A stretch of 64,000 nt of DNA from Streptomyces caniferus. Its GTDB lineage: Bacteria; Actinomycetota; Actinomycetes; Streptomycetales; Streptomycetaceae. The position numbers were made by a program, and so were the translations under genes. The number at the start of each line of letters is the position of its first letter. The first letter of the stretch is position 1. A model generated the notes under the pieces. That model did not search any database and was not told where the DNA came from. It saw only the letters and a program-made list of their open reading frames with translations. Where the stretch lies: NCBI RefSeq assembly GCF_009811555.1, contig NZ_BLIN01000005.1, positions 4,039,501 to 4,103,500 of the forward strand, given 5' to 3'. Positions 15,767 through 24,704 of the stretch are shown piece after piece.

Positions 15767-16998
15767 CCCACACCGACCCCGCAACACTCCGCCGCGCTCT
15801 AGCGGACCGCCTCGAACACGGGGAAGTCCTCAAGACCCCCGCATGGCGGAAGGCCGTCGAATCCGTACCCCGGGAACTGTTCCTCACGTCGTTCTTCAAA
15901 GACGAGGCCGGCCCCAACGGCATCACCCAGTACACCCCCATCACCCAGGCCACCGACGCAGACGAGCGACTGGCCCTCATCTACCAGAACGAGACCTGGG
16001 TGACGCAGCTCGACGGCCAGACCACGGCCGACACAGCCGACGGACCCATGACCGGCTTTCCCACCTCTTCCTCCACCATGCCGTCCACCGTCGTGGGGAT
16101 GCTCGAATCCCTGGACGTGGAGGAGGGCATGAACGTCCTGGAAATCGGTACGGGCACGGGCTACTCCACGGGCCTCATGTGCCACCGTCTGGGAGAAGAC
16201 AACGTCACCAGCGTGGAAGTGGACCGCTCGGTATCGGAGCGAGCGGATGCGGCCCTGGAAGAGGCCGGGTACTCAACCTGGACCGTCACCGGTGACGGAC
16301 TCCTAGGACACCCCCGCCGCGCACCGTACGACCGGATCATCGGCACCTGTGCGGTCCGCCGCATTCCCTACACCTGGGTCCGGCAGACAAAGCCCGGCGG
16401 GATCATCCTGGCCACAGTGGGCCCTAGCTCCTGGTCCTACGGCACCGGCCTGGCAAAGCTCACCGTGAAGGAAGACGGCACGGCAGAGGGCCGGATCATC
16501 GGCCGCGCCTCATTCATGCCCGCCCGAGCGGAAGCCTTCACCCCCTTCTCCGGAGACCTCTCCGCCCGCGCCGCCTACGCGAAGAGTGAGCGGCGGACAC
16601 ACCTCTCCCCCGAGGTCCTCAACGACTGGATGCCCGCCTTCCTGGCACAGCTCGCAGCCCCCGGAGCCCAGCTCGTGCGGGCCGTCAGCGACTGCCGCGA
16701 AACGGTCTACCTCTTCGACTCAGGCCGCGAGGCGTTCGCCGCACTGACCGCCGACGACGACGGGTGGATCGTGCGGCAGGGCGGCCCAGTAGAGATCTGG
16801 GACGCCATCGAAAGCGCGCTCGACGCATGGCGGAATGTCGGCTCACCAGGCATCAGCGCCGTCCGGCTGGAAGTCAGCGCCCAGGCACACGCCTACTGGA
16901 TCGGCGGGCAACAGATCACCACCGAGGCCCGCTCCTACTGGATTGGAGACAAACCAGGTCTTCGCTGGCGGCACGAGCACCAGCCGCTTCCTGTTTGA
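15763..16998 (+). CDS. tgmC: PIMT-like methyltransferase of the graspetide system
   Basis: This 411-residue protein has an N-terminal half resembling protein L-isoaspartate O-methyltransferase: VPRELFL, then SAM motif I VLEIGTGTGYSTG (~residue 128) and VTSVEVD. It adds about 170 residues at the C-terminus with FTPFSGDLSARAAY and WRNVGSPG. Such enlarged PIMT homologues (TIGR04188) accompany ATP-grasp maturases. In the fuscimiditide pathway (ThfuM), methylation of one Asp of the cyclised peptide leads to an aspartimide. The same outcome is inferred here. It is the last gene before attR. No dedicated transporter or protease is adjacent. Confidence 0.9.
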   Translation: MTHTDPATLRRALADRLEHGEVLKTPAWRKAVESVPRELFLTSFFKDEAGPNGITQYTPITQATDADERLALIYQNETWVTQLDGQTTADTADGPMTGFPTSSSTMPSTVVGMLESLDVEEGMNVLEIGTGTGYSTGLMCHRLGEDNVTSVEVDRSVSERADAALEEAGYSTWTVTGDGLLGHPRRAPYDRIIGTCAVRRIPYTWVRQTKPGGIILATVGPSSWSYGTGLAKLTVKEDGTAEGRIIGRASFMPARAEAFTPFSGDLSARAAYAKSERRTHLSPEVLNDWMPAFLAQLAAPGAQLVRAVSDCRETVYLFDSGREAFAALTADDDGWIVRQGGPVEIWDAIESALDAWRNVGSPGISAVRLEVSAQAHAYWIGGQQITTEARSYWIGDKPGLRWRHEHQPLPV

Positions 16999-17062
16999 CC
17001 AGCACCGGCACGCCCCGGACTACATCCAGTCCGGGGCTTGTCGATCACGTGGAGAGCTGAAC

Positions 17063-18319
17063 TCAGCCCTTTACGCAGATGACCTGCTTGAGCTTCGCGA
17101 CCACCTGCACCAGGTCCCGCTGTTGCTCCATCACCTGACCGATCGGCTTGTACGCACCCGGGATCTCATCCACCACGCCGGAGTCCTTACGGCACTCCAC
17201 ACCCCGCGTCTGCTCCTCCAGGTCCCGCGTCGAGAACTTCCGCTTGGCAGCGTTCCGGCTCATCCTTCGGCCGGCACCGTGCGAGGCCGAGTTGAACGAC
17301 TTCGGGTTGCCCAGGCCACGGACGATGTACGACTCCGTACCCATGGAGCCGGGGATGATCCCCCACTCCCCCGAGCCCGCGCTGATGGCTCCCTTCCGGG
17401 TAACCAGCAGATCCATACCCTCGTACCGCTCTTCGCTGACATAGTTGTGATGGCAGCTGATGACACCAGGGCGGTACTCGACGGTCCTCATCTGACCTTC
17501 GGCATCTTCCTGCTGGCAGGAGATCACCGGCTCGAACGTCGGCCGGGCCTTGCTGAACTCCTTGCGGACGACGTCCTGGAAGAGCGCCATCATCACGGCC
17601 CGGTTGTGCTTGGCGTACTCCTGCGCCCAGAACAGATCGTTGCGGTAGGCCGCCATCGGCGGGGTGTCCGCGATGAAGACGGCGAGATCGCGGTCGACCA
17701 GGCCCTGGTTGTGCGGCAGCTTCTGCGCCTGTCCCATGTGGAACTCGGCCAGTTCCTTGCCGATGTTCCGGGAGCCGGAGTGCAGCATCAGCCACACCGC
17801 GCCGGTGTCGTCGAGGCAGAACTCGATGAAGTGGTTACCGCTTCCCAGCGATCCCATCTGCTTCGTCGCGCGTTCCTGACGGAACTTGACCGCGTCGGCC
17901 ACCCCGTCGAACCGCGACCAGAAGTCCCCCCACCCCGCCGTCGGGTAGCCGTGCAGCCGCCCCGGGTCGACCGGATCGTCGTGCATCCCGCGGCCCACCG
18001 GAATCGCCTGCTCGATCTTCGAGCGGAGCCGGGAGAGGTCGCCGGGCAGGTCATCGGCGGTGAGCGAGGTCTTCACCGCGCTCATTCCGCAGCCGATGTC
18101 CACACCGACCGCCGCCGGGCAGACCGCACCGTGCATGGCGATGACCGAGCCGACCGTGGCGCCCTTGCCGTAGTGGACGTCCGGCATCACGGCCAGACCC
18201 TTGATCCACGGGAGGGTGGCGACATTGCGCAGCTGCTGCATCGCGACGCCCTCGACCGTGGCCGGATCCGTCCACATCCGGATCGGCACCTGGGCACCGG
18301 GCACCTCGACGTACGACAT
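17063..18319 (-). CDS. rtcB: RNA-splicing ligase RtcB (chimeric: host 5' part, element 3' part)
   Basis: This 418-residue RtcB joins 2',3'-cyclic phosphate and 5'-OH RNA ends using GTP and Mn2+. Visible motifs are PDVHYGKGATVGSV (~46), GVDIGCGM with the metal Cys (~93), GSGNHFIE (~164), LHSGSRNIG (~182), SCHHNYV (~289) and SHGAGRRMSRN with the guanylylated His. The attR crossover falls at about codon 289, so residues beyond it, including the catalytic His motif, are encoded by the mobile element, while the N-terminal two thirds are host. The frame is intact, so function is probably preserved. The ATG start at 18319 is unambiguous. No archease gene is nearby. Confidence 0.95.
   Translation of the reverse strand: MSYVEVPGAQVPIRMWTDPATVEGVAMQQLRNVATLPWIKGLAVMPDVHYGKGATVGSVIAMHGAVCPAAVGVDIGCGMSAVKTSLTADDLPGDLSRLRSKIEQAIPVGRGMHDDPVDPGRLHGYPTAGWGDFWSRFDGVADAVKFRQERATKQMGSLGSGNHFIEFCLDDTGAVWLMLHSGSRNIGKELAEFHMGQAQKLPHNQGLVDRDLAVFIADTPPMAAYRNDLFWAQEYAKHNRAVMMALFQDVVRKEFSKARPTFEPVISCQQEDAEGQMRTVEYRPGVISCHHNYVSEERYEGMDLLVTRKGAISAGSGEWGIIPGSMGTESYIVRGLGNPKSFNSASHGAGRRMSRNAAKRKFSTRDLEEQTRGVECRKDSGVVDEIPGAYKPIGQVMEQQRDLVQVVAKLKQVICVKG
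17439..17457. other. attR (right attachment site)
   Basis: ACATAGTTGTGATGGCAGC at 17439-17457 matches attL at 18 of 19 positions; the continuing host sequence to the right encodes RtcB upstream of SCHHNY. Bases left of the core belong to the element and supply a new rtcB 3' end. Confidence 0.75.
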
Positions 18320-18481
18320 AACTTCCCCATTCCCCCGAATTTATGAAAAACGCAAAAGCCGGACAATTTATCCGATCTTGGACGGCGAACCGGCGTTTGC
18401 GGCAAGACGTGCGATAGACATTGTGTCCATCGGCCGCCGACCGGCGGCAACCGCATTTCGTAGGGGAAGGAGCCGCGAACG

Positions 18482-19411
18482 ATGCCACGGAAGCCGTTCG
18501 TACCCGCTGCCGCACTGGCGGTGGCCGCGGCGCTGACCGCGGGGCTCGCCAGTTGCAGCGGCGACTCCAGCCCCGACGGCGACGCCGCCGACGCCAAGGG
18601 CGGCGGCACCGCCACGTCGAGCCAGGCGGCCGAGCCGGGCCGCTACCAGACCCTCCCGGAGGCCTGCGGCCTGCCCTCGCGCAGCGTCATCCGCGGCATG
18701 CTCCCCGGCGACGGTCAGGCCCTGTCGAGCGCCGACGCCAAGAAGATCTACGGCGGCCAGGCCGACATCACCTATGACACCGACCGCCGCGTCGGCTGCC
18801 ACTGGACCCGCGAGACGACGGCGGGCACCCGCCATCTGAGCCTGGACATCCAGCGCGTGGTCTCCTACGACTCCACCGTCAGCGACGACGACAAGGCGCA
18901 GGGGATCTACGACAAGAAGGAGCTGGCCGCACAGATACCGTCCGGCGGCGACGGCTCCCCCTCGCCCGCCACCCCGTCCCCGTCCGCCTCGAAGCCCAAG
19001 GACAAGGGCGAAGGCCCCGTCACGAACGGCGCGGCGGACAAGAGCGTCCCGGCGGACAAGAGCCCCTCGAAGGGCACGGACGCGAAGGACAAGAGCTCCT
19101 CGGACGGCGTGGGCAAGGCCCCGTCCGGGAGCCCCTCGCAGTCGTCCGACCCGAGCGCGGACCCCAGCGGGTCCACCGCCCCGCGCGTCCTGGACGACCT
19201 CGGCGACGCGGCCTTCCTCAATGACAAATTGGTCACAGCGGACTCCGGCGTGCACCGCGACGTCACTGTGGTCTTTCGCACGTCGAACGTGATCGTGCAG
19301 CTCACTTACGACCAGTGGTCCACGGACAAGTCGATGTTGCCGGACAGCCAGGAACTGCAGGACAAGGCCCGTTCGCTGGCCACCGAGCTGTCCGACAGCC
19401 TCAGCGAATAG
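18482..19411 (+). CDS. DUF3558-type lipoprotein
   Basis: This 309-residue secreted lipoprotein has a signal peptide with lipobox GLASC (Cys ~24). A short linker and the DUF3558-like domain (YQTLPEACGLPSRSVIRGMLPG; GCHWTRETT) follow. The domain is interrupted by a long low-complexity insert rich in Ser/Pro/Lys/Asp (about residues 155-240) before the closing LVTADSGVHRDVTVVFRTSNVIVQLTYDQWS. DUF3558 lipoproteins are common on the Streptomyces cell surface with unknown role. ATG 18482 follows GGGGAAGGAG. It is tandem with a second family member at 19618. Confidence 0.85.
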   Translation: MPRKPFVPAAALAVAAALTAGLASCSGDSSPDGDAADAKGGGTATSSQAAEPGRYQTLPEACGLPSRSVIRGMLPGDGQALSSADAKKIYGGQADITYDTDRRVGCHWTRETTAGTRHLSLDIQRVVSYDSTVSDDDKAQGIYDKKELAAQIPSGGDGSPSPATPSPSASKPKDKGEGPVTNGAADKSVPADKSPSKGTDAKDKSSSDGVGKAPSGSPSQSSDPSADPSGSTAPRVLDDLGDAAFLNDKLVTADSGVHRDVTVVFRTSNVIVQLTYDQWSTDKSMLPDSQELQDKARSLATELSDSLSE

Positions 19412-19617
19412 TCCGGATCGAGCGCATTGACCGCCTTGTCGGCCGTGAAGAAGAAACGCCCGATTTAGGCGTTGCGCTCATCGACATGAATCGGTCACCC
19501 ATCGCGCCACGCCGCGTACCGTGCCGTCTAGCCCTGCCCCGTACGCGAGGCGGGGCGGGCCCCACGGCCACCACCACGGCCGTGCCCGCCGAACCGACGA
19601 CGAACAGCGAAGGAACC

Positions 19618-20322
19618 ATGCACCGTTCAGCCAAGCGACTCGCCAGCCTTCTCACCTGCGCAGCAGTACCGGTGCTGCTCGTCGCCGGCTGCTCCGGCTC
19701 GGACAGCGACAGCTCCGGTGACGCCTCCTCCGCCCCCAGCCGACCGGCCAAGCCCTCGCCGACCGTCGCACCCGCCAAGTTCAAGACGCTGCCGAACCCG
19801 TGCGAGGCGTTCTCCAAGGACACCATCAAGAAGATGCTGCCCAAGGCGAAGGACGCCTCCGGGGAACGGGGCAAGTCCACGGACAACGACTCCCACGGCA
19901 CCTGCTCCTGGACCAGCTCGGACGAGAAGGGCGTCGACGGCACCCAGTGGCGCTGGCTGGACATCGGCTTCCAGCGCTACGACTCCGACCCGGGCGTCGG
20001 CAGCGGCGAGAAGCGCGCCACGGACTTCTCCACCAAGCAGATAGCCGAGGCGAAGGCCACCAAGAACGCCAAGAAGCTCTCGACCGTCCGGACCTCCGGC
20101 ACCGGCGACGAGGCGACCGCGATCACCTACGACGTGAAGCGGGACGACACCAACTTCAAGAACACCACGATCGTCGCCCGGACCTCCAACATCGTGGTGA
20201 CGATCAACTACAACGGCGCGGGCCTGGCGGGCGCGGACGCCCCCAAGAGCGCCGACCTGCTCAAGCAGGCCCAGGCCGCCGCCAAGGAGGCGGTCGCCTC
20301 CGCCACCAAGGCCAAGGGCTGA
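19618..20322 (+). CDS. DUF3558-type lipoprotein (second copy)
   Basis: This 234-residue lipoprotein has a signal peptide and lipobox LVAGC (Cys ~24), then the DUF3558 domain: FKTLPNPCEAFSKDTIKKMLPKA, GTCSWTSSD, WLDIGFQRYDS, and VARTSNIVVTINYNGAG near the end. It is clearly related to the upstream gene but lacks the long insert, so the pair looks like an old tandem duplication. ATG 19618 has a GAAGGAA ribosome site. Extracytoplasmic, function unknown. Confidence 0.87.
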   Translation: MHRSAKRLASLLTCAAVPVLLVAGCSGSDSDSSGDASSAPSRPAKPSPTVAPAKFKTLPNPCEAFSKDTIKKMLPKAKDASGERGKSTDNDSHGTCSWTSSDEKGVDGTQWRWLDIGFQRYDSDPGVGSGEKRATDFSTKQIAEAKATKNAKKLSTVRTSGTGDEATAITYDVKRDDTNFKNTTIVARTSNIVVTINYNGAGLAGADAPKSADLLKQAQAAAKEAVASATKAKG

Positions 20323-20470
20323 CGCACCCGATGCCGCCCGGGCCCCTTGCGGCCCGGGCGCCGCAGCACCTCCCGGCCCCTCGACGAGCTCCGCCCCTAC
20401 CGGCCCCCGCCCGCCCGTGGGCATGTGCCAGGCTGTCGCTCGCAACAGACCGACTGGGAGGGGTCCTAGG

Positions 20471-21715
20471 GTGGCCGCGCCACTGAAGCTGACACGCACG
20501 CACCGGATACTCATCGGAGTGGTCATCACCGGCGCGGTGGTCATCGCCGGCATCGGCTTCGCCGGCTCCTACGCGGCCGTGCGCGAACTGGCCATCAAGA
20601 AGGGCTTCGGCTCCTTCGCCTACTTCTTCCCCATCGGCATCGACGCGGGCATCTGCGTCCTGCTCGCGCTGGATCTGCTGCTGACGTGGATCCGCATGCC
20701 CTTCCCGCTGTTGCGGCAGACGGCGTGGCTGCTGACCGTCGCGACGGTGGCGTTCAACGCCGCGGCGGCCTCCGATCCGCTGGGCATGGGCATGCATGCC
20801 GTCATCCCGGTGCTGTTCGTCGTCACCGTCGAGGCCGCCCGGCACGCCGTCGGGCGGATCGCCGACATCACGGCGGACAAGCACATGGAGGGTGTGCGCA
20901 TCACGCGCTGGCTGCTGGCACCCGTCCCGACGTTCCTGTTGTGGCGGCGGATGAAGCTGTGGGAGCTGCGGTCCTACGACGCGGTGATCAAGCTGGAGCA
21001 GGAACGGCTCGTCTACCAGGCACGCCTGCGTTCGCGGTTCGGGCGGAGCTGGCGCCGCAAGGCTCCCGTGGAGTCCCTGATGCCCCTGCGGCTCGCCCGG
21101 TACGGGGTGCCGCTGGCCCAGACCGCTCCCGCGGGGCTTGCCGCGGCGGGCATCGAACCGCAGCTGCTGCCGGCGCCACCGCAGTTGGTGACACCCGCCG
21201 TGGAGCCTGAGCACCAGGAGCCGGAGCCGCGGACGCAGGAGCCGGCCGAGGCCGAGGAGCTGCCGAGCCAGTGGTTCGCGGCGCCGCAGCAGGTGACGTA
21301 CCGGGGTGACTACGACCCGGGGTACCTCCCCGAACAGGAGCACCGGGCCTCGTACGACGAGTATCAGCAGATGCCGACGCGCGAGCAGGTCCCGGTACCG
21401 GCGCCGCGCCCGCCCGAGCCCGAGCCGCAGGTCCCGGTGCCGAACGGTGCCGGTGGGACGCGCCCGCTCGGCAAGGGCACCCCACAGGCGGGCCCGCAGC
21501 CCGCTCCGGCACCGGCCGCGGCCCCGACCGACGAGGACCTGTACCAGGTGTTCCGCCACTCGATAGAGGGCGAGGGCATGCCGACTCCGGGCGCGTTCGC
21601 GGCGAACCTGGAGGCCCAGTACGGGATCCGCCTGCAGTCGCGGGACCTCAACCGCTACGTGGACCAGTTCAGCGACCGCCTCAACGCGGAGCTGATGGAC
21701 GAGCACATCGCGTGA
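20471..21715 (+). CDS. DUF2637 domain membrane protein (chromosomal)
   Basis: This 414-residue protein has four transmembrane helices in the first ~140 residues (ILIGVVITGAVVIAGIGFAG; FFPIGIDAGICVLLALDLLL; WLLTVATVAFNAAAA; AVIPVLFVVTVEAARHA), a cytoplasmic basic region with WRRMKLWELRSYD, then a long Pro/Glu-rich linker. The C-terminal helical motif (DEDLYQVFRHSIEGEGMPTPGAFAANLEAQYG) looks DNA-binding-like. It is the longer relative of plasmid Spd proteins and is fixed in Streptomyces chromosomes. I preferred GTG 20471 (VAAPLKLTRTHR), behind GGGAGGGG. Confidence 0.8.
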   Translation: MAAPLKLTRTHRILIGVVITGAVVIAGIGFAGSYAAVRELAIKKGFGSFAYFFPIGIDAGICVLLALDLLLTWIRMPFPLLRQTAWLLTVATVAFNAAAASDPLGMGMHAVIPVLFVVTVEAARHAVGRIADITADKHMEGVRITRWLLAPVPTFLLWRRMKLWELRSYDAVIKLEQERLVYQARLRSRFGRSWRRKAPVESLMPLRLARYGVPLAQTAPAGLAAAGIEPQLLPAPPQLVTPAVEPEHQEPEPRTQEPAEAEELPSQWFAAPQQVTYRGDYDPGYLPEQEHRASYDEYQQMPTREQVPVPAPRPPEPEPQVPVPNGAGGTRPLGKGTPQAGPQPAPAPAAAPTDEDLYQVFRHSIEGEGMPTPGAFAANLEAQYGIRLQSRDLNRYVDQFSDRLNAELMDEHIA

Positions 21716-21980
21716 CGCACCCGCCGGGTACCTTGCAATCCGGGTGTCCGGTGCACGGCAGCGTGTCAGTGTCCTTGCCGTATCCCGCCCAGTGGCGAAG
21801 TCCTTGAGCGGAAACCAGAATGGAAGGGGGTTGCCGACGAGCGATCACTTGCCCCCGCGCGAGGAGTGACGCTTCGTCTTAGGCAAGGCAGCACTCTCTC
21901 CTCAAGACGACGCCTCGCTCCCGTGGCCCAGCAGCAGCTGGTCGAAGCCGAGCGGAAACAGCGAGTTTTGAGGTGACAGT

Positions 21981-22238
21981 ATGTTCCGAATCATCACGCA
22001 ACTACTTCTGGCCGCAGCCGTTTCCACGTCGATCGCGCTAGGCGTGGCACCTGCGGCGTCAGCGAGCGCGCCCGGCAACGCAGCGGCCTCAGCATCGCAA
22101 CTGCCCGGCGCGCCCTGCCCCGATGCCCCCGGCCGCGACTGCACTTCCCCCGGCACGGGCACGTGCCCCCCGAATGACCCGAGCGGACAGGGAACGGAAA
22201 ATCCGGGCTGCACCGCATACCCGTGGCTTCGTTCGTGA
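21981..22238 (+). CDS. Small secreted protein
   Basis: This 85-residue product has a typical Sec signal peptide (ITQLLLAAAVSTSIALGVAPAASASA, cleavage after ASA). The mature part is Pro/Gly/Thr-rich with four cysteines (APCPD, RDCTS, GTCPP, PGCTA) that could form two disulphides. ATG 21981 follows GAGGTGAC. No family recognised. The 265-base gap upstream carries no other gene. Confidence 0.6.
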   Translation: MFRIITQLLLAAAVSTSIALGVAPAASASAPGNAAASASQLPGAPCPDAPGRDCTSPGTGTCPPNDPSGQGTENPGCTAYPWLRS

Positions 22239-22455
22239 GCGGCTTATGTCGGCGGGTTCCGGAAGCAGTTGGCGAGGAGGCGGGTGGCGGGCAACCGCCC
22301 ATGGACATCGAGGAGAAGCCACCGCACTGACGTGACCGCGAACGCGGAACGGCCGGCCGCCCGTCGGGAGGACCGGCCGTCGAGGCAGGTGCCCGAACCG
22401 CTGTGCCTGCGCGGCGTCGGCGTCGGCCGCTCCGCCCCTCGCCGTCGAACGCCCC

Positions 22456-22680
22456 CTAGACCGCCCCGGCCCCCGTCTGTTTCCCCTGCTTCGCCTTGCG
22501 CTTGTTGTCCACGTCCCCCCACACGGCCAGCGCCGCACCGGCCGCGAAGAGGCCGGCATAGGCGACCGACGGCAGATCGAACCAGTGGGGCAGCAGTCCC
22601 CAGGCGTGGTCGAAGAAGACCTGCCCGATGAATCCCATGACGCCCTGGATCATGATGATGAAACCTAAGATTCCCCTCAT
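22456..22680 (-). CDS. Small two-helix membrane protein
   Basis: This 74-residue protein has two hydrophobic spans (GILGFIIMIQGVMGFIGQVFF and SVAYAGLFAAGAALAVWGDV) and a basic, Lys-rich cytoplasmic tail. It is of the small conserved actinobacterial membrane-protein type. It lies downstream of lysS but behind a strong terminator, so it has its own promoter. Confidence 0.7.
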   Translation of the reverse strand: MRGILGFIIMIQGVMGFIGQVFFDHAWGLLPHWFDLPSVAYAGLFAAGAALAVWGDVDNKRKAKQGKQTGAGAV

Positions 22681-22691
22681 GGCTCCAGCGT

Positions 22692-22737
22692 GAAGGGTCC
22701 GGCCCCGGGAGTCCTCGTTCCCGGGGCCGAACCCTTC
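22692..22737 (-). terminator. Terminator of lysS
   Basis: A 19-bp stem with one mismatch (22692-22710 with 22719-22737) and an 8-nt loop. It lies between the lysS stop and the small membrane protein gene. Confidence 0.75.
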
Positions 22738-22804
22738 TCATCCCTCGGTCGGAGACCGGGCCGGGGTGTCTACGACTCCACGGCAGCGGCGCTCCGACGG
22801 CCCG

Positions 22805-24529
22805 TCATCCGCCGAGCAGCTTGCGCACCCGGTCGGCGCCGACGGCCAGCAGCAGGGTGGGCAGCCGCGGTCCGGTGTCCCGGCCGACCAGCAGGTTGTA
22901 GAGCAGGGCGAAGAAGGCCCGCTGCGCCACCTTCAGCTCCGGAGTGGGCTTGGCGTCCGGCTCCAGACCCGCCTGGACCTTCGGGACGCCGTAGACCAGG
23001 GTGGTCAGGCCGTCCAGCGACCAGTGCTCGTCGAGGCCGTCGAGCAGCAGCCGCAGCGAACCGCGGGCCTGCTCGTCGAGGGTGCCGAGCAGCTCCTCGT
23101 CGGGCTCGTCGCGGACGATGGTGCGCTGCTCGGCCGGGACCTGGGTGTTGATCCAGTACTCGGCCTTGGCCAGCCGCGGCCGGGTCTCGTCCAGCGAGGT
23201 GACGGGGCTGTCCGGGTCCAGCTCGCTCAGGATGCGCAGCGTCTGCTCGTCATGGCCCGCGGTGATGTCCGCGACCGAGGCGAGCGTGCGGTACGGCAGC
23301 GGGCGCGGGGTACGGGGCAGCTCACCGGCGGCGGTGCGGGCCGCGCGGGAGTACGCCGCGGCATCGGCCGGCAGCGCGGTGCCGTCGGCGACCTTGGCCT
23401 CCAGCTTGTCCCACTCGTCGTAGAGCCGCTGGATCTCCTGGTCGAAGGCGATCTTGAAGGACTGGTTGGGCTTGCGGCGGGCGTACAGCCAGCGCAGCAG
23501 CGGCGCCTCCATGATCTTCAGCGCATCGCCCGGGGTCGGCACCCCGCCCCGCGACGACGACATCTTGGCCATGCCGCTGATGCCGACGAAGGCATACATG
23601 GGGCCGATGGGCTGCGCGCCGTCGAAGATCTGCCGGACGATCTGGCCGCCGACGACGAACGACGAGCCCGGCGAGGAGTGGTCGACACCGGACGGCTCGA
23701 AGATCACGCCCTCGTAGGCCCACCGCATCGGCCAGTCGACCTTCCAGACCAGCTTGCCGCGGTTGAACTCGCTCAGCCGGACCGTTTCGCCGAAGCCGCA
23801 CTCGGTGCAGGTGTAGGCCAGCTCGGTGGTCTCGTCGTCGTACGAGGTGACCGTGGTCAGGTCCTTCTCGCACTGCCCGCAGTAGGGCTTGTACGGGAAG
23901 TAGCCCGCCGAACCGCCGCTGCCGTCGTCCTCGGCGGCCGCGCCCGAGCCCTCGGCGGCCTCCAGCTCGGCCTCGTCGACCGGCTTCTGCGACTTCTTGG
24001 CCGGGGCCTTCTTCGTGCGGTACTGGCCGAGGATCGCGTCGATGTCCGCGCGGTGCTTCATCGCGTGCAGGACCTGCTCGCGGTAGACGCCGGAGGTGTA
24101 CTGCGCGGTCTGGCTGATGCCGTCGTACTCGACGCCCAGCTCGGCGAGGGCCTCGGACATGGCGGCCTTGAAGTGCTCCGCCCAGTTCGGGTGGGCCGAA
24201 CCGGCCGGGGCCGGCACCGCGGTCAGCGGCTTACCGATGTGCTCGGCCCAGGAGCCGTCGACGCCCTCGACCCCGTTCGGGACCTTGCGGTACCGGTCGT
24301 AGTCGTCCCAGGAGATGAGGTGACGGACCTCGTACCCGCGGCGGCGGATCTCGTCGGCGACCAGGTGCGGGGTCATGACCTCGCGGAGGTTGCCGAGGTG
24401 GATCGGGCCGGACGGGCTCAGGCCCGAGGCGCAGACGACCGGTTTGCCGGGGGCGCGGCGCTCCGCCTCGGCAATGACCTCGTCCGCGAACCTGGAGACC
24501 CAGTCGGTCTCGGTGCTCTGCTGAGCCAC
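22805..24529 (-). CDS. lysS: Class I (archaeal-type) lysyl-tRNA synthetase
   Basis: This 574-residue class I LysRS has the HIGH-equivalent SGPIHLGN (~45), the [12 protein letters not shown] segment, a zinc-binding YCGQCEKDL...CTECGFGE (~205-240) and the KMSKS-equivalent KMSSSRGG (~300). It charges tRNA-Lys. It differs from the bacterial class II enzyme, but class I LysRS genes are standard in Streptomyces. The start is GTG 24529, with GGAAGAGGAAGGG upstream; longer in-frame extension runs through the argS promoter region and is rejected. It is divergent from argS, with about 175 bases between the two starts. Confidence 0.95.
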   Translation of the reverse strand: MAQQSTETDWVSRFADEVIAEAERRAPGKPVVCASGLSPSGPIHLGNLREVMTPHLVADEIRRRGYEVRHLISWDDYDRYRKVPNGVEGVDGSWAEHIGKPLTAVPAPAGSAHPNWAEHFKAAMSEALAELGVEYDGISQTAQYTSGVYREQVLHAMKHRADIDAILGQYRTKKAPAKKSQKPVDEAELEAAEGSGAAAEDDGSGGSAGYFPYKPYCGQCEKDLTTVTSYDDETTELAYTCTECGFGETVRLSEFNRGKLVWKVDWPMRWAYEGVIFEPSGVDHSSPGSSFVVGGQIVRQIFDGAQPIGPMYAFVGISGMAKMSSSRGGVPTPGDALKIMEAPLLRWLYARRKPNQSFKIAFDQEIQRLYDEWDKLEAKVADGTALPADAAAYSRAARTAAGELPRTPRPLPYRTLASVADITAGHDEQTLRILSELDPDSPVTSLDETRPRLAKAEYWINTQVPAEQRTIVRDEPDEELLGTLDEQARGSLRLLLDGLDEHWSLDGLTTLVYGVPKVQAGLEPDAKPTPELKVAQRAFFALLYNLLVGRDTGPRLPTLLLAVGADRVRKLLGG

Positions 24530-24704
24530 GATCGGCCCTTCCTCTTCCTGTTGCTTCCTCGTTGCGCCGTCTGGCGCGCGGGCGCACAAAAGCCTGACGG
24601 TGCCCATTGTCCCAGACGAAAAATCAGTGGTAGTGCCGTGGGATACTCGTTGGCAAACCCTTTCCACTCCAGCGACACCTCCCTCTGGAAGAGAGCTCAT
24701 CTTC

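Larger units (their letters stand above)
2793..17457. mobile_element. ~14.7 kb AICE-type integrative element inserted in rtcB
   Basis: The boundaries are set by the duplicated rtcB segment: TGGCAGC occurs at 2793-2799 and at 17451-17457, and on either side the two rtcB copies continue differently. Inside are a serine integrase next to the left end, a RepSA-like initiator, a DUF2637/Spd protein, an FtsK/TraSA-type translocase and a GntR/KorSA-like regulator. That set is typical of Streptomyces AICEs that move as double-stranded DNA. Cargo comprises an XRE/DUF397 pair, a microprotein operon and a graspetide cluster. No capsid, tail or type IV secretion genes are present, which argues against a prophage or a conventional ICE. 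Confidence 0.9.

Noticed and set aside
2793..17457. Prophage
   Set aside because: Serine integrase is common in phages, but there are no capsid, portal, terminase, tail or lysis genes, and the rep/spd/tra set is that of an AICE.
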